Below are positions 45,500-56,184 of a stretch of 64,000 nt of DNA, one piece after another. How positions within the stretch are numbered: the first letter of the stretch is position 1; every line of letters begins with the position of its first letter. Origin of the DNA: Meghimatium bilineatum (lineage: Eukaryota; Mollusca; Gastropoda; Stylommatophora; Philomycidae); NCBI GenBank assembly GCA_034231615.1, contig CM067306.1, forward strand, positions 30,822,617-30,886,616. The letters are read 5' to 3'. The notes beneath the pieces were generated by a model. That model was not told the origin of the DNA and made no database searches. It saw only the letters and a program-made list of their open reading frames with translations. The translations under genes and the position numbers were made by a program.

Positions 45500-46290
45500 G
45501 TCTTTGAAATCATTACGTGTGTTAATCTGGAATGCCGCTAGTGTTGAAAGAAGATGTCCAGAACTGGATAAATTAATCTACAGCAGAGATATTGTGGCTC
45601 TACAAGAATCGCATTTAAGAATGGGAAACCGTCTAAGTCACCGACTTTCATAGTTTCTACAATAGGCGATACTTTGGGCAAGTAATTCTTGTACGAGCGG
45701 GCATTGACATGATCGAGATAGATATGTCTGAATGGGATAATCATGACATTCAGCTGCAGGCTGTCAGGGTAAAAAAGTACAGCACCCTTTCCTGCTCGTC
45801 AATGTGTATGCGTGCAATGCCAGCATGAACGTGTAGTACTGGAAATCTCTAGGTGAGATAGTAAAGGAAGAAAGAGAATTGATTTTCTGCAGGGATTTTA
45901 ATGCCAAAGGTAGATCTTGGGGCAATACTGCCTCTAATCAACAGGGAAGAGATCTCGAGGAGGTTCTGATTAATATGAATTTAGTATGTATAAACGACGG
46001 CCGCATGACAAGGTTGGCTGCTATGGATGGCGACGACGACAGTGCAATTGATTTGGGCTTAGTGACAGCTGATATTGCACCCAGATGTAGATGGAATGTT
46101 CTGGAGCATCATGGAAGAGACCATTTGCCATGTGTCTTGTTGGTGGACAAAGGAAAAAGTAAACAACAGAAAACTAAAGTTAAATCCTTCAAGTATGATC
46201 GCACAGGGTCATCCATCTTAAGCAGAACTAGAAATGATAAACGCCACCAGGGTACGTGTGTGGAGTCAATCCCCCTGGTGGAATGATGAG
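45500..46290 (+). pseudogene. Family 2 endonuclease domain (unit 3 copy)
   Basis: SLRVLIWNAASVERRCPELD and YSRDIVALQESHL open it; then a broken stretch; then MIFCRDFNAKGRSWGNTASN, LVCINDGRMTRLAAMDGDDD and HHGRDHLPCVLLVDK. The arrangement equals the minus-strand copy at 21.7-22.5 kb. Confidence 0.84.
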
Positions 46291-46599
46291 TTCAATGTGC
46301 ATGGAAGTGCAAACACAACGCAGTTGCAGAGTGGCAAAAGGCAAAGAAAAAAGTGACAGCACAACCAGATCTTGTTCTGCAATTAAAACAGACCAAAGAT
46401 GACAGGGTTCAACAGTTTAAAGATATTGCCAAATATGCAAAATAAAAAAAATGGGAAGGCTTTTGTTATGAGATTGCAAACGAAAAGTCACTAAAACTGT
46501 TCTGGCGCCGGCATAAATCAATGAACGACCCAAGGAAGCATATAACAATCCCCAATTTCCAAAGCACAGACTTAGTATGGTAGAAGACAGATGAGAATA

Positions 46600-47560
46600 A
46601 GGGTGCAGCACTGCTGGCTCATTATACGGCACAAATTGGTCAGAGGATCTTAGGGAATTACAATGAAAACAGTCACAGACATGTGCAATAAGCAAATTAT
46701 CAAAGCGATAATGCAATTACTCTTGAAGATATTACAGCCGCACTCAAAAGATCAAGAAACACAGTGCCAGGACCTGATGACATTAGGTACGATGATCTCA
46801 GAGGCAGGTCAGACGAGGACCTTAAGGAGCTGGCAATGTTGTTTAACAAGAGCCTAGTGACTGGCACAGTAGAAGAAGACTGGTTGCATAGTTGTTTAAT
46901 CCCACTACCCAAGCCTGGCAAGAGTCATGCAATGATACAGGGTTTCAGACTCATAACCATGCAGAATACGATCAGCAAGTTGTTAGAAAAGATTGTTGCA
47001 TGGAAATTGTCCCTACATCTAGAGAGGAATAACAGGCTGCCCTCAACTTTGGGAAGCTATCGTCCAGGTAAGAAGACTTGGCACAATGTTGCTGTATTTG
47101 CACAAGAAGTGTTTGAAATTTTTGACAAACGAATGGAGACATGCACGGCTACAATAGACCTGGAAGATGCTTATGTTGGACCGAAGTCTGAGTTTCAAAG
47201 ATCATGTTGACGACATCATTGTAAAGGCTTATAAAGGTCTTGCAATGATGAAAATTATGGCTGCTGCTCAATGTGAATAGAGGCTGCTATTTCTGTTGTA
47301 TCAGGGATTGGTGGTGGCCGTTGTGGTAGAGTACGCACTGGCGATTCTAACACTGAGTCAGACTCAAACAGAAAGATTGGATAGAATCCAGAATGAGGCA
47401 CTACGAATCATTTTGGGATGTACGAGAGATACGTCGGCACGGACTATGCGATACTTACTGGATTGCCCAACTGCAGAGCAAAGAATACAAATGTGCAGGG
47501 CGTGGGACTACCTACAAATAACCGCTGATAAAGAACATCCTCTACCTACACCCTGAAATT
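46600..47560 (+). pseudogene. Family 2 reverse transcriptase, motifs B and C deleted
   Basis: NTVPGPDDIRYDDLR, EEDWLHSCLIPLPKPGKSHA, LITMQNTISKLLEKIVAW and TCTATIDLEDAYVG (motif A). At about 47176 it jumps to SEFQRSC / DDIIVKAYKGLAMMKIMAAA, which in the other copy lies after Y-A-D-D. Then LDRIQNEALRIILGCTRDTS. The catalytic core is therefore missing. Confidence 0.85.
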
Positions 47561-47689
47561 CTCAAAGTGAAAGGCAGTCGGCTTAAGAGGAAAGTCGTGA
47601 ATGGGGCGTGCAGAGGATATTATACAGAGGGTGTACAGATTGGAAGATATGCTACCTAGTGCGGAATGGAGTTGATCGCCCTTAGATTG

Positions 47690-48175
47690 TAAGTTCAGGT
47701 GGGATACATTCGGGAACAGTGGCTAAATGCAGTGAAGAATTCCTGTATGCGTAAAGTGATTTTCATTTTTGTGCTGGGACATGCGGGAGTCCGGGGTAAT
47801 GAGAGAGCAGATAGGTTGGCCGCACATGCTGCTACTACGGCTTTTGGTGGAGCGATGGATCGAGCAGATATTTTGAATGCTCTATGGGAAAACACACGAG
47901 CAAATGACTGTATAAGTGACGATAACTTATTCCATGACTAGAATAAAGGAATTGGGTTTGAAATGTGATGTCACTAGAAATGAGCGGTTTCGTGGGCAAG
48001 AAAGAATGATGGTCAATCAACTGGGTACTTGTACCGTCAGTCAACGTGTAATGGCGGCTACACTCAAGGAGAGATTGAACACCAATGGATTTGTCTGGAG
48101 TGTAGTGACTATGATCCAACTAACTATTATAACTGATGATGATGAACTAACTAACTATTACCTGAGGAAAGTTAA
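47690..48175 (+). pseudogene. Family 2 RNase H end and C-terminal tail
   Basis: IFIFVLGHAGVRGNERADRL and AAHAATTAFGGAMDRADI are the RNase H C-terminal H-x-G-V-x-G-N-E-x-A-D motif. The tail has VTRNERFRGQERMMVNQLGT. It ends near a run of short gatgatgaactaactaac repeats that may be the element's 3' end. Confidence 0.8.
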
Positions 48176-49009
48176 TTAAAAGCAGCGTACCTCATGCAAG
48201 AGATACGTAGGCAACCCAAGCCAATATCCCTGCATACTGTTTCCTCAGTAACTGCCACCCAACCACATGTTTTTGGCCTGTAAAGTTTTGACCTGTAAAG
48301 TCCAAGATACAGATTTTGTAACCAAGCTGTAAAACATGACACAATGCATTACATTTTCATGTTAACTACAGAAGTTTGAGAATGATCACATTAAGATTAA
48401 TATTATAATTTTCTATTTCAAACAGGTCTAATATTAGAATTTCCCATTTATTTTTTGTTTGTCCATCACAAGTTATGATGACCATTTGTTAGGTCTACAT
48501 CCACTTTTGAAATTGGTATGTCCTTGACTATGAATTTGTTGATGGGCTAATAAGCTCTATTCTGGTCGCAAATATCCTTGGGCAGTTTGAACATCGGATG
48601 TTCGAACTGTAAATGGTTTATAGTCTACCCATGATTTTCTAGCCACTCTCCGCTGTTGAGCTACTGCATTTCTCCTCTTTTCACAAGATGCTACATCTTT
48701 TTTTGTTACTGTACAGCACCATTTATAGACACGGTAGCAAAGATATCTTGTAATTTATAACACAAATTTGACATGTCCAATGAATGCAATGAATTACAAG
48801 TCATTAAAATCATCATAATTATCAAACCCATAACCTTTCAGGATCATATGGGTGTCACTCCAGAAACATCAACACAAAAATTCGTCCAGGTATCTCTGGT
48901 CTTTGTTTAAGTAAGAATAATCTTAATACTGTCATCTTTAATATTATCAATCTGCACTTTATTTTGTCCTTCTCATCACCTCCATTAAAAGTTCACAATA
49001 TCTTCCTAG
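48176..49009. other. Intron before CUB 3 exon b
   Basis: 48230-48400 is a poor copy of the short SINE (catgacacaatgcattacat, gaagtttgagaatgatcaca). 48420-48450 has the attagaatttcccattta unit of the degenerate repeat seen in units 1 and 2. No exon seen. Confidence 0.5.
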
Positions 49010-49140
49010 CATGGCTGACAGGAAATGGCAAATCACAAGTGGATCTGACACAAAAGTCGTGTCAATGGAATTGGTGGATTTCTACTTGGAGGATGAACAA
49101 TATTCTCAGTGCCTGTCTGATTATGTGGCAGTTTATGATG
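49010..49140 (+). CDS. CUB domain 3, exon b
   Basis: Reads (N)MADRKWQITSGSDTKVV, then SMELVDFYLEDEQYSQC and LSDYVAVYDG. The acceptor is tcttcctag at 49009 and the donor gtattt at 49141, weaker than the gtatgt of the other units. The length of 131 bases equals CUB 2 exon b. The single retained cysteine aligns with the other units. Methionine replaces the first leucine. Confidence 0.86.
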
Positions 49141-49194
49141 GTATTTTAAATGTTTAATAATGCTGGGCTTTGCTGAAGATGTGTGCTTTAAGAT

Positions 49195-49360
49195 TTCTTA
49201 AAGATTGTGTTGTGAATATTGTATTGTTTTAAATGATAGCATTGTGAATGTTGTACTATTCTAAATAATTGTGATGTGAATAGAATGCTGTTTTAAATTA
49301 TTATGTTGGGAGTGGTGGACTGTACTAAATGATTGTTCTGTGAATGTTGTACTGTAATTT
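49195..49360 (+). repeat. Degenerate tandem repeat of about 32 bp, five copies
   Basis: The unit is roughly gattgtgttgtgaatattgt plus attgttttaaat. It sits just after exon b, the same intron position as the unit 1 minisatellite and the unit 2 21-base repeat, but the sequence is different. Confidence 0.75.
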
Positions 49361-49980
49361 TAATTTGTATGCTTTAGAGATATTTAGATAATTAACACTG
49401 AAAAGGGAAGTTTATAAGTATTGTTTATTGATTTAGTTGTATATTTTGTGGGACACTTATGAAATAATTACTGTTATTTCTAGTATAGGTTACAAATCTA
49501 GTTCAGTTCAGGTTACAAATAATGACTAACAATTCCAGTAATCTTGTGACCCTGATAAAGTACATTTCACTAGTAAGCATGTGGCCATGATAAGTACTTA
49601 ATGATAGTTATTTACAATGTAACCTCAATAATAACTCTAGCCCTAACACTTTGTTTGTGTATCTGTTCCCGGCTCTGAACAGGTGAAGTTCATTGAATGA
49701 TTTACACATTACAATATTTATCACACAGTAATGTTGTCTGGAGTAGAGGTTGTCATCATTTTTTCGCTTGTGGCCTCCCCTCTCCTTGGGATGAATGACC
49801 CACATTGAAAACCACTTATCTAGTGAATCATCACATCAACTATGGAAACCATTTGGGACAATAACAATGACAGGCACTTATATTCTTTTTACTCAAAACA
49901 CAATAAGTGTTCCAACTGGGTTTCTGTAAGTGAAGTGAATGCTATAAAATTGTATACATCACTGTTATAAATTGTCAGTG
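49361..49980. other. AT-rich intron
   Basis: No exon, element or array recognised. Confidence 0.5.
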
Positions 49981-49984
49981 GTTT

Positions 49985-50245
49985 GCCTGAAAGGAAGCAA
50001 AGAATAGTGACACTGTTACCTGCCAAGTATGTCATAAAAGGTGAGTAAGGAGTGTGGGGGTGGAGGTGTCCAATACCATAGAGGTAAAAATAACTTTAAA
50101 GTCATGCTGAAGTTGGATGTGTTAGACCGAAAGGAAAAGATATTGCAATCAACTGTAGACCATGACACAAAGCATTCCTTTCTCTGGACAAAATCCTGCT
50201 AATCTGCAGGAGTTTGAGAACAAACTGAGAAGAATAACTGCTATA
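49985..50245 (+). mobile_element. Short SINE, plus-strand copy
   Basis: Contains ggaagcaaagaatagtgaca, tgctgaagttggatgtgtta and ctgctaatctgcaggagttt, then a short tail. Confidence 0.82.
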
Positions 50246-50963
50246 AATGTGTGTAGTATTGTTTTAATTCTGTTATATGACTGATACATGATGTTGATAA
50301 TATTGCTATGAATTATAACAAACTGTTGCAGTCCATGAAACTGAATCATGCTGCAATCAAACATGTATGAATTTATCAACACTATTTAAAGGCTGTTTAA
50401 AGGCAAACAGTTAGATTTTATCAACACTAAGATATGTATCAATGTTTTCCATCTGATTTGTAAGAATCATAATGGACATTGGCCATCAGCTGCACTTTTC
50501 TGGATTAAATAATGAATTTAGGAACTATTAGCAACCATGCAAAAAAGCCATACAAGTTCTAATTACAAACCATGTTTTACTTCATCAAGTGACCTATATT
50601 TTCTATGGAAACCCAGTTAAAACACTTTTTGTGTTTTGAGTACGTATTGAGCATAATTATTCAATTACATATTTGTTTGAGGATGCATTCTGCAAAAGTA
50701 CAGAAAGTAAGCACTTTTTGCACATAATGCTTTCTTATGATAAAGTAATGTCGATTTCACATTCATAGTACATTTATCTATCAACCAATTGTCTAGCTAG
50801 TTCCACCTGCATGTTGCTGGCATAATTTTCTCAGTGAAAGAAAAAATCCCATTCATACCATAATTTGAACCCATATCTATTGTGCGACAGCCATTTTGAC
50901 CATTCTGCCATGTGCCATCAGAATAATTTATCATTTGACATAATTATGTATTTTTATTTCTAG
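50246..50963. other. Intron before CUB 3 exon c
   Basis: Mostly unrecognised. At 50840-50935 the minus strand has a tRNA-like head: aatggtcaaaatggctgtcg and, further on, atgggttcaaattatgg (B box-like). No exon seen. Confidence 0.45.
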
Positions 50964-51137
50964 GTCCCACTACATTCTCTCAGAGAATTCAACTACTTTG
51001 TGGCCAAATTTATTATAAAACGTTTAAAAGTACGGGTTCCAGCATGACCATTGTATTTCATTCTGATCAGCTAATCAACTTCAAAGGTTTTCAGTTCAAG
51101 TATCAATCTATGGATCAAAGTGTACAACTCAGTAATG
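50964..51137 (+). CDS. CUB domain 3, exon c
   Basis: Reads GPTTFSQRIQLLCGQIYYKT, then FKSTGSSMTIVFHSDQLINF and KGFQFKYQSMDQSVQLSN. It has one codon more than the other exon c copies (174 bases) and keeps phase 1/1. The acceptor is ttctag at 50963 and the donor gtaggc at 51138. It is the last CUB exon: the next exon in phase is the membrane exon at 53528. Confidence 0.87.
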
Positions 51138-52389
51138 GTAGGCGTTGATACAAGTTTAGGTTCAAGGATGTACATAGTTATAATTATTTCGATAGCAAAG
51201 TATGTACTATTGTTACTGGCTTAACTAATAGCTAACAAATAATAAAACTAATGTGAAAAAGAAATGACAAAGAAACAAGGACTTTTTCTATGTTAAGGTC
51301 CAACATAGACTTTTATCAAGAAACAAATACAAATGAAATAAACACTCAAAATTGTTAAATTAAAATACAGAGAGTATTAGATACAGAGAGAAATACAGAT
51401 CGCTGTATTAGAAATGGCAACAAATAGAAAAAGAATCATGTTTAGTGACTTGCAACATTGGTGCATGCCAGCATGTATGCACTATTGATAGCTAGAAATA
51501 GAATGAGGTAACTTTTGGTTTTGTTACTGCTGCACTCTCCACCTTGTTGGATATCTTCTGACAGTTTGGTTATTTAGAATTATTTCCTCTGCTCAAAAAT
51601 ATTTTTGAAAATTTAGCTAAAATAACTTTATTGAAAGTTATCATCTAACATGAAACATCAATGTAACATTATCAGCTAAATACTGCATATGGGTTGTCTG
51701 AAGATCGCACTGTTTGTCTCATCAGACCAACCATTGTGCAAAAGTAAGCACTCAGTAGATGACACATATCAATATAGTGAGATTTTCCTCATGTGTAATT
51801 CCTACATTGTATCTGCACAATTACATTTCCCTTTGTGGTGCAACACTAGAGAACACAGCATTGCACATTATTCTGGGGGAACCAGATGTGTTCCAGCCCT
51901 GATCATGGTTCTGTCAACATGTACATGATGTCCATCTATGAACAAGTGACACATGGGATGTGGTGAAAAGCAACTCTGTACTGGATGTGAAAATTCCCTG
52001 GGAGACCCCAGAATCAGGCAAACATGTTATATAATTAGCATGTTTCCAATTAGCCCTGCATAATTGGAGCTCCCTTTCCCCCCCCCCCCCCCCCCCCAAT
52101 GGCAAGATATGCACAGGTGGCTGCCTCACCCAACGTGGTGACCATGGTCCAGTTGATATGGACACCTGACCGGAAGGGATCTCATGCCTCTACATGTTGG
52201 GGAAGTTTTAAAAGGCACAAACAACTTAGTTTCCTCCCTCCAAGTTGGAGACTTTGTCTCAAAGCATTGCTCACCGCTTATAGTTAGTCTTCTTGGTATG
52301 AAATAGAGCATTTGTGAAACCACTCCATTGCACATATGAAGTAAGAGCTAATATCTCATAATTTCTGGGAAACGAAATAAATCATAACT
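51138..52389. other. Intron after CUB 3 exon c
   Basis: Ordinary intron. 52078-52097 is a run of 20 cytosines. The stretch 52100-52340 is richer in GC and may be an unrecognised repeat. Confidence 0.5.
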
Positions 52390-52620
52390 GCCTTTATTAG
52401 CTCTGCCCTATCTCTTCTCATCACTATGCCATCAACCACGAGCATTGCTCATCAATGAGTCTGCTCTTTTGTTGCCTCTGACCCCTTCATGACCAGGATA
52501 GTATATCCATGTACGGCTTTGAGCAGCTGAGTTTTTTAGAAGCATGATCCATTCCTTTTTTAACATAAACCCTCATTTTTGTAGAGCTAAAATTAAACTT
52601 CTGGGATGTCACTGGCTGAA
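52390..52620 (-). mobile_element. RNase H fragment of a non-LTR element
   Basis: The minus strand reads AAQSRTWIYYPGHEGVRGNK and RADSLMSNARG before a stop. W-I-Y-x-P-G-H-x-G-V-R-G-N-x-x-A-D is the RNase H C-terminal signature. Upstream, FSSTKMRVYVKKGMDHASKK may be the preceding helix region. Confidence 0.75.
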
Positions 52621-53115
52621 TTTGTAAAAACACTTTGATTTATGTTGCTGGTGGTGTTGCCATTTTTATTGAACACATACATGTCAATTTGTGCAGATTT
52701 TCAGTATTTTGTACAGAATAAACTGAAGTTTCTTTGAATATGTCTATATTAACCTCTAGTCCCCCATGTGTTGCCTGGCCCAAAAGGGGAGAAAAGAATA
52801 ATGGCGGTACTCTATGGGGATTAGTGACCAGGTTTCTACTGAACAAAAAGCTAACATAATTAAACAGAATGAAATTTTGATAAAGATGCATTCATCGACA
52901 CATCCAATATTCAACATGTTGTGCAACATCCAACATGTTATGCGATGAGAGCCCTGATCACTTGATATGTGTACTGCACACTGAATGTGTGGTGGGTGGC
53001 CAGTGCGTTGTGTGCAAATCACTAGATCAGTATACGAAGTTACGACTTTTTAAATCTGTGAGTCACTGAAGTTCTGTGCAATAGTGTATAAAATTAACAA
53101 GTTGGACTGTTGTCA
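52621..53115. other. Intron, nothing recognised
   Basis: Possibly the weak 5' continuation of the RNase H fragment on the minus strand. A short direct repeat (caacatgttgtgcaacatcc) is near 52913-52935. Confidence 0.4.
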
Positions 53116-53119
53116 TGTG

Positions 53120-53400
53120 ATTTGGTCACTGATCCCTGTACTGAACCATAGTGACACTGCTATCTGCCATGTCGTAAGAGGTGACTGAGATTTGTTGGGA
53201 TGAAGTTGGCAACCATGACACAGTGTATCTCATATGAAGTCAAAGTGATCCAAAAGACATGTTGAAGTCAGATGTTTCAGGCCAAAGATCACAGATATCA
53301 CAGGAAAGTTGTAAATCATGAAATATTATATTTTTTTCTCCTGATTGCATCCTGGAATCTGGAAAAGCTTGATAATGAATGCAGAAGAAAAGGAACTCTA
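53120..53400 (+). mobile_element. Short SINE, diverged copy before the membrane exon
   Basis: tagtgacactgctatctgcc, ttgaagtcagatgtttcagg and tgataatgaatgcagaagaa match the SINE 5', middle and tail. Ends about 130 bases before the membrane exon. Confidence 0.7.
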
Positions 53401-53527
53401 CGATTGTCTGAAGTTCCTCTTTGGTGTCATAAATTTTTAGTTTTTTGTAATATATGTAATAATTATTACTTTAAGTGTGACAATTATTGCTTTAAGTGTG
53501 ACTAATCATTATGTAATGCCTACACAG

Positions 53528-53705
53528 TTCATAATTGTGGAGATGGTAAATGTGTCATTATTGGAGTAAGCGTTGCTGCATTTCTGTTAATTGCCCTCAT
53601 CATTACTTTCATTACTGTGAAGAGAAAGAGAGGGAAGAGAAATAATCGGAATGCATCAAATGTAGTTACTCGTCCAACTCCAGTATTTACAGGACCTATT
53701 AACAG
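53528..53705 (+). CDS. Linker, transmembrane helix and juxtamembrane exon
   Basis: Entered in phase 1, the translation starts VHNCGDGKC, then the hydrophobic helix VIIGVSVAAFLLIALIITFI, then TVKRKRGKRNNRNAS and VVTRPTPVFTGPIN. The hydrophobic stretch of about 23 residues followed by KRKRGKR is a classic type I stop-transfer arrangement, with CUB domains outside and the tail inside. The two linker cysteines may pair. The acceptor is acacag at 53527 and the donor gtgagt at 53706; it leaves in phase 2. Confidence 0.86.
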
Positions 53706-53989
53706 GTGAGTGTTATTGAAGATGCAATATAGTTAAAAATGTTAAATGTATATTAAAATGGTGCTTTTCAGTAAAATATTTTTTTTTTAAACACATCTTG
53801 TGAAAATAGGAGAAATGCAGCAGCTCAACAGCGGGAAAGCCATGGGTAGACAAAAAAAACTACTACAGTACCTGAACTGTCCAAGGACATTTGTGGTCAG
53901 AATAGGGTTTATTCTCTGTGAACTCATAGTCAAGGACAACAGTAACTGAATTTCAAAAGTAGATGTAACAAATAGTCATCCTCACTTGT

Positions 53990-54180
53990 GATGGATGAAC
54001 AACATAGTTCTATCTATCCGCTAAACCCTTTATTGCCTTTCAGTGTCAGGGGTGGAAGAGTTCTCTGGAGATGGCCCTCATGTGTGCTGAGTATATTGTG
54101 GAATTTGTCACCTCTTTTATTTCGGTGGTCGATCGTTTTCGAGGTCGACCTCTAGGTCTGCCTTCACTGTATCTGTGTAG
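53990..54180 (-). mobile_element. LINE C-terminal fragment (GRPRGRPRKR)
   Basis: The minus strand has TEGRPRGRPRKRSTTEI and further INSHMRAISREL-like residues, the basic end of LINE ORF2 proteins. Short. Confidence 0.5.
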
Positions 54181-54259
54181 CATAGCTTTACAACATAGTT
54201 AAAAATAACAAAATAAATCGTACTTTGTAAAAATGTAATGTCATTCTAAGTATCAATCA

Positions 54260-54660
54260 ATCAAGCATCATGTCCAGTAGACTATTCGATTGTGTTTCTC
54301 CACAACTTTCTGTCTCTTGTTATCAAGTTCAGTTGGTGATATTCTCCCATGCTACAGTGACAACCCATCCAGCAACTCCTTTCTTTGCCTTCCTTTGTCT
54401 CTTCTCCCTTTAATCTTTCTAGTGGTTATTAAATATTAAAGGTTTGTACTTCTTATCACATGCTTTATGAATCTTGACTTCTTGTCTCTAATTTTCACTA
54501 TGAAGAGTTATCTTAATGGCAGGTTACTGCCATGGGACCTTTTACTATAATTTGTCTCTCTACTCCAGCATCTCTGAAGACCTCTGCATTAGGTTTGATA
54601 GCTGTTCATGGTATTGTTCTACACTCAAAACCACATCTCAGTAGCCTCCATTTCACTTTC
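54260..54660 (-). mobile_element. LINE reverse transcriptase C-terminal remnant
   Basis: Related to 960-1215 and 28690-28950. Plus-strand strings ctctgtctcttgt...ttcagttggtgat and ccatccagcaactcc are shared. Confidence 0.6.
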
Positions 54661-54801
54661 ATAGTTGTCAGCTTATTTTTTCATCAATATTTATTTGTAT
54701 CAATTTATTTCCACATTTCTATAAAAACGTCCATATTTACTGAAGTGGAGATCGGAATACCTTTGGACGTGTCCGAAGAGGATAATCAACAGACCTAATA
54801 C

Positions 54802-55035
54802 CTAACATTTATAGTTTATCATCTTCAACATTCCCTTCTTCTAACATTTATAGTTTATCATCTTCAATATTACCTTCTTCTAACATTTATAGTTTATCAT
54901 CTTCAACATTCCCTTCTTCTAACATTTATAGTTTATCATCTTCAATATTACCTTCTTCTAACATTTATAGTTTATCATCTTCAACATTACCTTCTTCTAA
55001 CATTTATAGTTTATCATCTTCAACAATATCTTAAT
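54802..55035 (+). repeat. 39-bp tandem repeat, six copies
   Basis: The unit starts ctaacatttatagtttatca and recurs at 54802, 54841, 54880, 54919, 54958 and 54997. It ends about 40 bases before the acceptor of the first tail exon. Confidence 0.95.
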
Positions 55036-55073
55036 ATAATTTATATTTTGTTATTTTCACATTTTTCATTTAG

Positions 55074-55223
55074 TCAAAGCAATGCAGCATATGCAATGAG
55101 TCCTGTGGCGAGTGCTCCACCTTCATATGGAGATGTAGTGAACAGTAACCCCACTGCTAATGCTCCCCCATTCACCATCACAGATCCTACTTTGATCCAC
55201 AACCTGCCACCATATTCTCCCAG
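55074..55223 (+). CDS. Cytoplasmic tail exon 1, first PPxY motif
   Basis: In phase 2 it reads (S)QSNAAYAMSPVASAPPSY, then GDVVNSNPTANAPPFTITD and PTLIHNLPPYSP. It is rich in proline, serine and asparagine, as expected for a disordered tail. A-P-P-S-Y is a PPxY motif, known to bind WW domains. L-P-P-Y is related but not canonical. The acceptor is tttag at 55073 and the donor gtataa at 55224. The 39-bp tandem repeat ends about 40 bases upstream of the acceptor. Confidence 0.85.
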
Positions 55224-55559
55224 GTATAAAAGCAGCAGTATTTGTAGTTTTAGGTTTCTTAAAAATGTATAAGAATGTCTGTTGGTAGAGTCATTGCCGA
55301 GCACAGTGGAATATACAGAGCAACTACATCCAGTAGGCTAAAGGGAGTCAATGTAGTTACAGCAGCTCTCACATGGCTTGTTGATGCTTTATTTATTGTA
55401 TCATGCTCCCAGTCCATGCTTCAAAATATCCAAAATGGCATGTGTTATTATGAGTAGATTGCATTTAGTCATAATGCAGAGGTATTTTATGGATCTACTT
55501 CCCAGGACATGCTGCTGTATGCAGTAATGAGAAGGCAGGAAGTCTTTCATCACAGGTGA

Positions 55560-55835
55560 CGCCTGTGTGTTCCCGAAAGGGGAGCAAAGAATAGCAACAC
55601 TGTTTACCTTCCAGGCATGTCGTAAAAGACGACTAAGGAGGTTATGGGATGGAGTTGGCTGTCCCATTCCATATAGGGTCAGTGACCTAAAGCCATGCTG
55701 AAGTCGGACGTGTCAGGCCGAAATGCACAGATATCAAAGCAATGTTGTAAACCATGACACAATGCATTCCGTTTTCCAGACTACATCCTGCTAATCTGCA
55801 GGAGTTTGAGAATGAACACAAAAGAAGAAGAAGAA
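55560..55835 (+). mobile_element. Short SINE, best-preserved copy
   Basis: gcctgtgtgttcccgaaagg, ggcatgtcgtaaaagacgac, tgctgaagtcggacgtgtca, ctgctaatctgcaggagttt and a (gaa)n tail at 55820-55835. Useful as a reference for the other copies. The 3' half shares catgctgaagtcggacgtgt with the composite retroposon module. Confidence 0.85.
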
Positions 55836-56180
55836 TCACAGATGAGGAGTTGACAGTGTATTAAGGTGACTAGGGCGATGTGCTAAATTGCTTCGTGAGC
55901 TCCTGCTTGAAATAGACATCGCTATTGATGACACATCAAATCTAGGCTGAGAACAGATGATGATCGGAAACAGTATATATGTGAAAACCAAGTACAATGA
56001 AGTTAATCTCTTGCTTCTGTTAAGACATTAGCTAATCAAGTGGAATTTTATGTTGAAACTACAACTGCAGGTGTATGTTCTATAAAATCAAGATTTCATT
56101 ATGAGTAGAAAGATTAATATCATAATTGTTAATGATTGGGATAATCATGCATGTGTTGTATTGTGATTCTCATAAATTAA
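55836..56180. other. Intron, nothing recognised
   Basis: Ordinary AT-rich intron between two SINEs. Confidence 0.5.
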
Positions 56181-56184
56181 ATCG

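Larger units (their letters stand above)
45490..48175 (+). mobile_element. Jockey-like non-LTR retrotransposon, family 2, defective
   Basis: Plus-strand copy of the family at 19406-22480. Endonuclease, reverse transcriptase, RNase H and tail are in order, with frameshifts and an internal deletion of reverse transcriptase motifs B and C. It lies in the CUB 3 a-b intron. Confidence 0.87.
42240..51660 (+). repeat. Paralogous CUB unit 3
   Basis: Carries CUB 3 and is the shortest unit. It matches the others at 42300-42460 (old Jockey tail), 42850-43080 (SINE-like block shared with 2760-2950), 43280-43400 (block before exon a), exons a, b and c, and the start of the intron after exon c. It acquired a hAT-like MITE (42474-42839) and a Jockey-like element (45.5-48.2 kb). 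Confidence 0.75.

Noticed and set aside
52078..52097. Run of 20 cytosines as a regulatory site
   Set aside because: A homopolymer run in an intron is more simply slippage or a sequencing artefact; nothing nearby supports a function.
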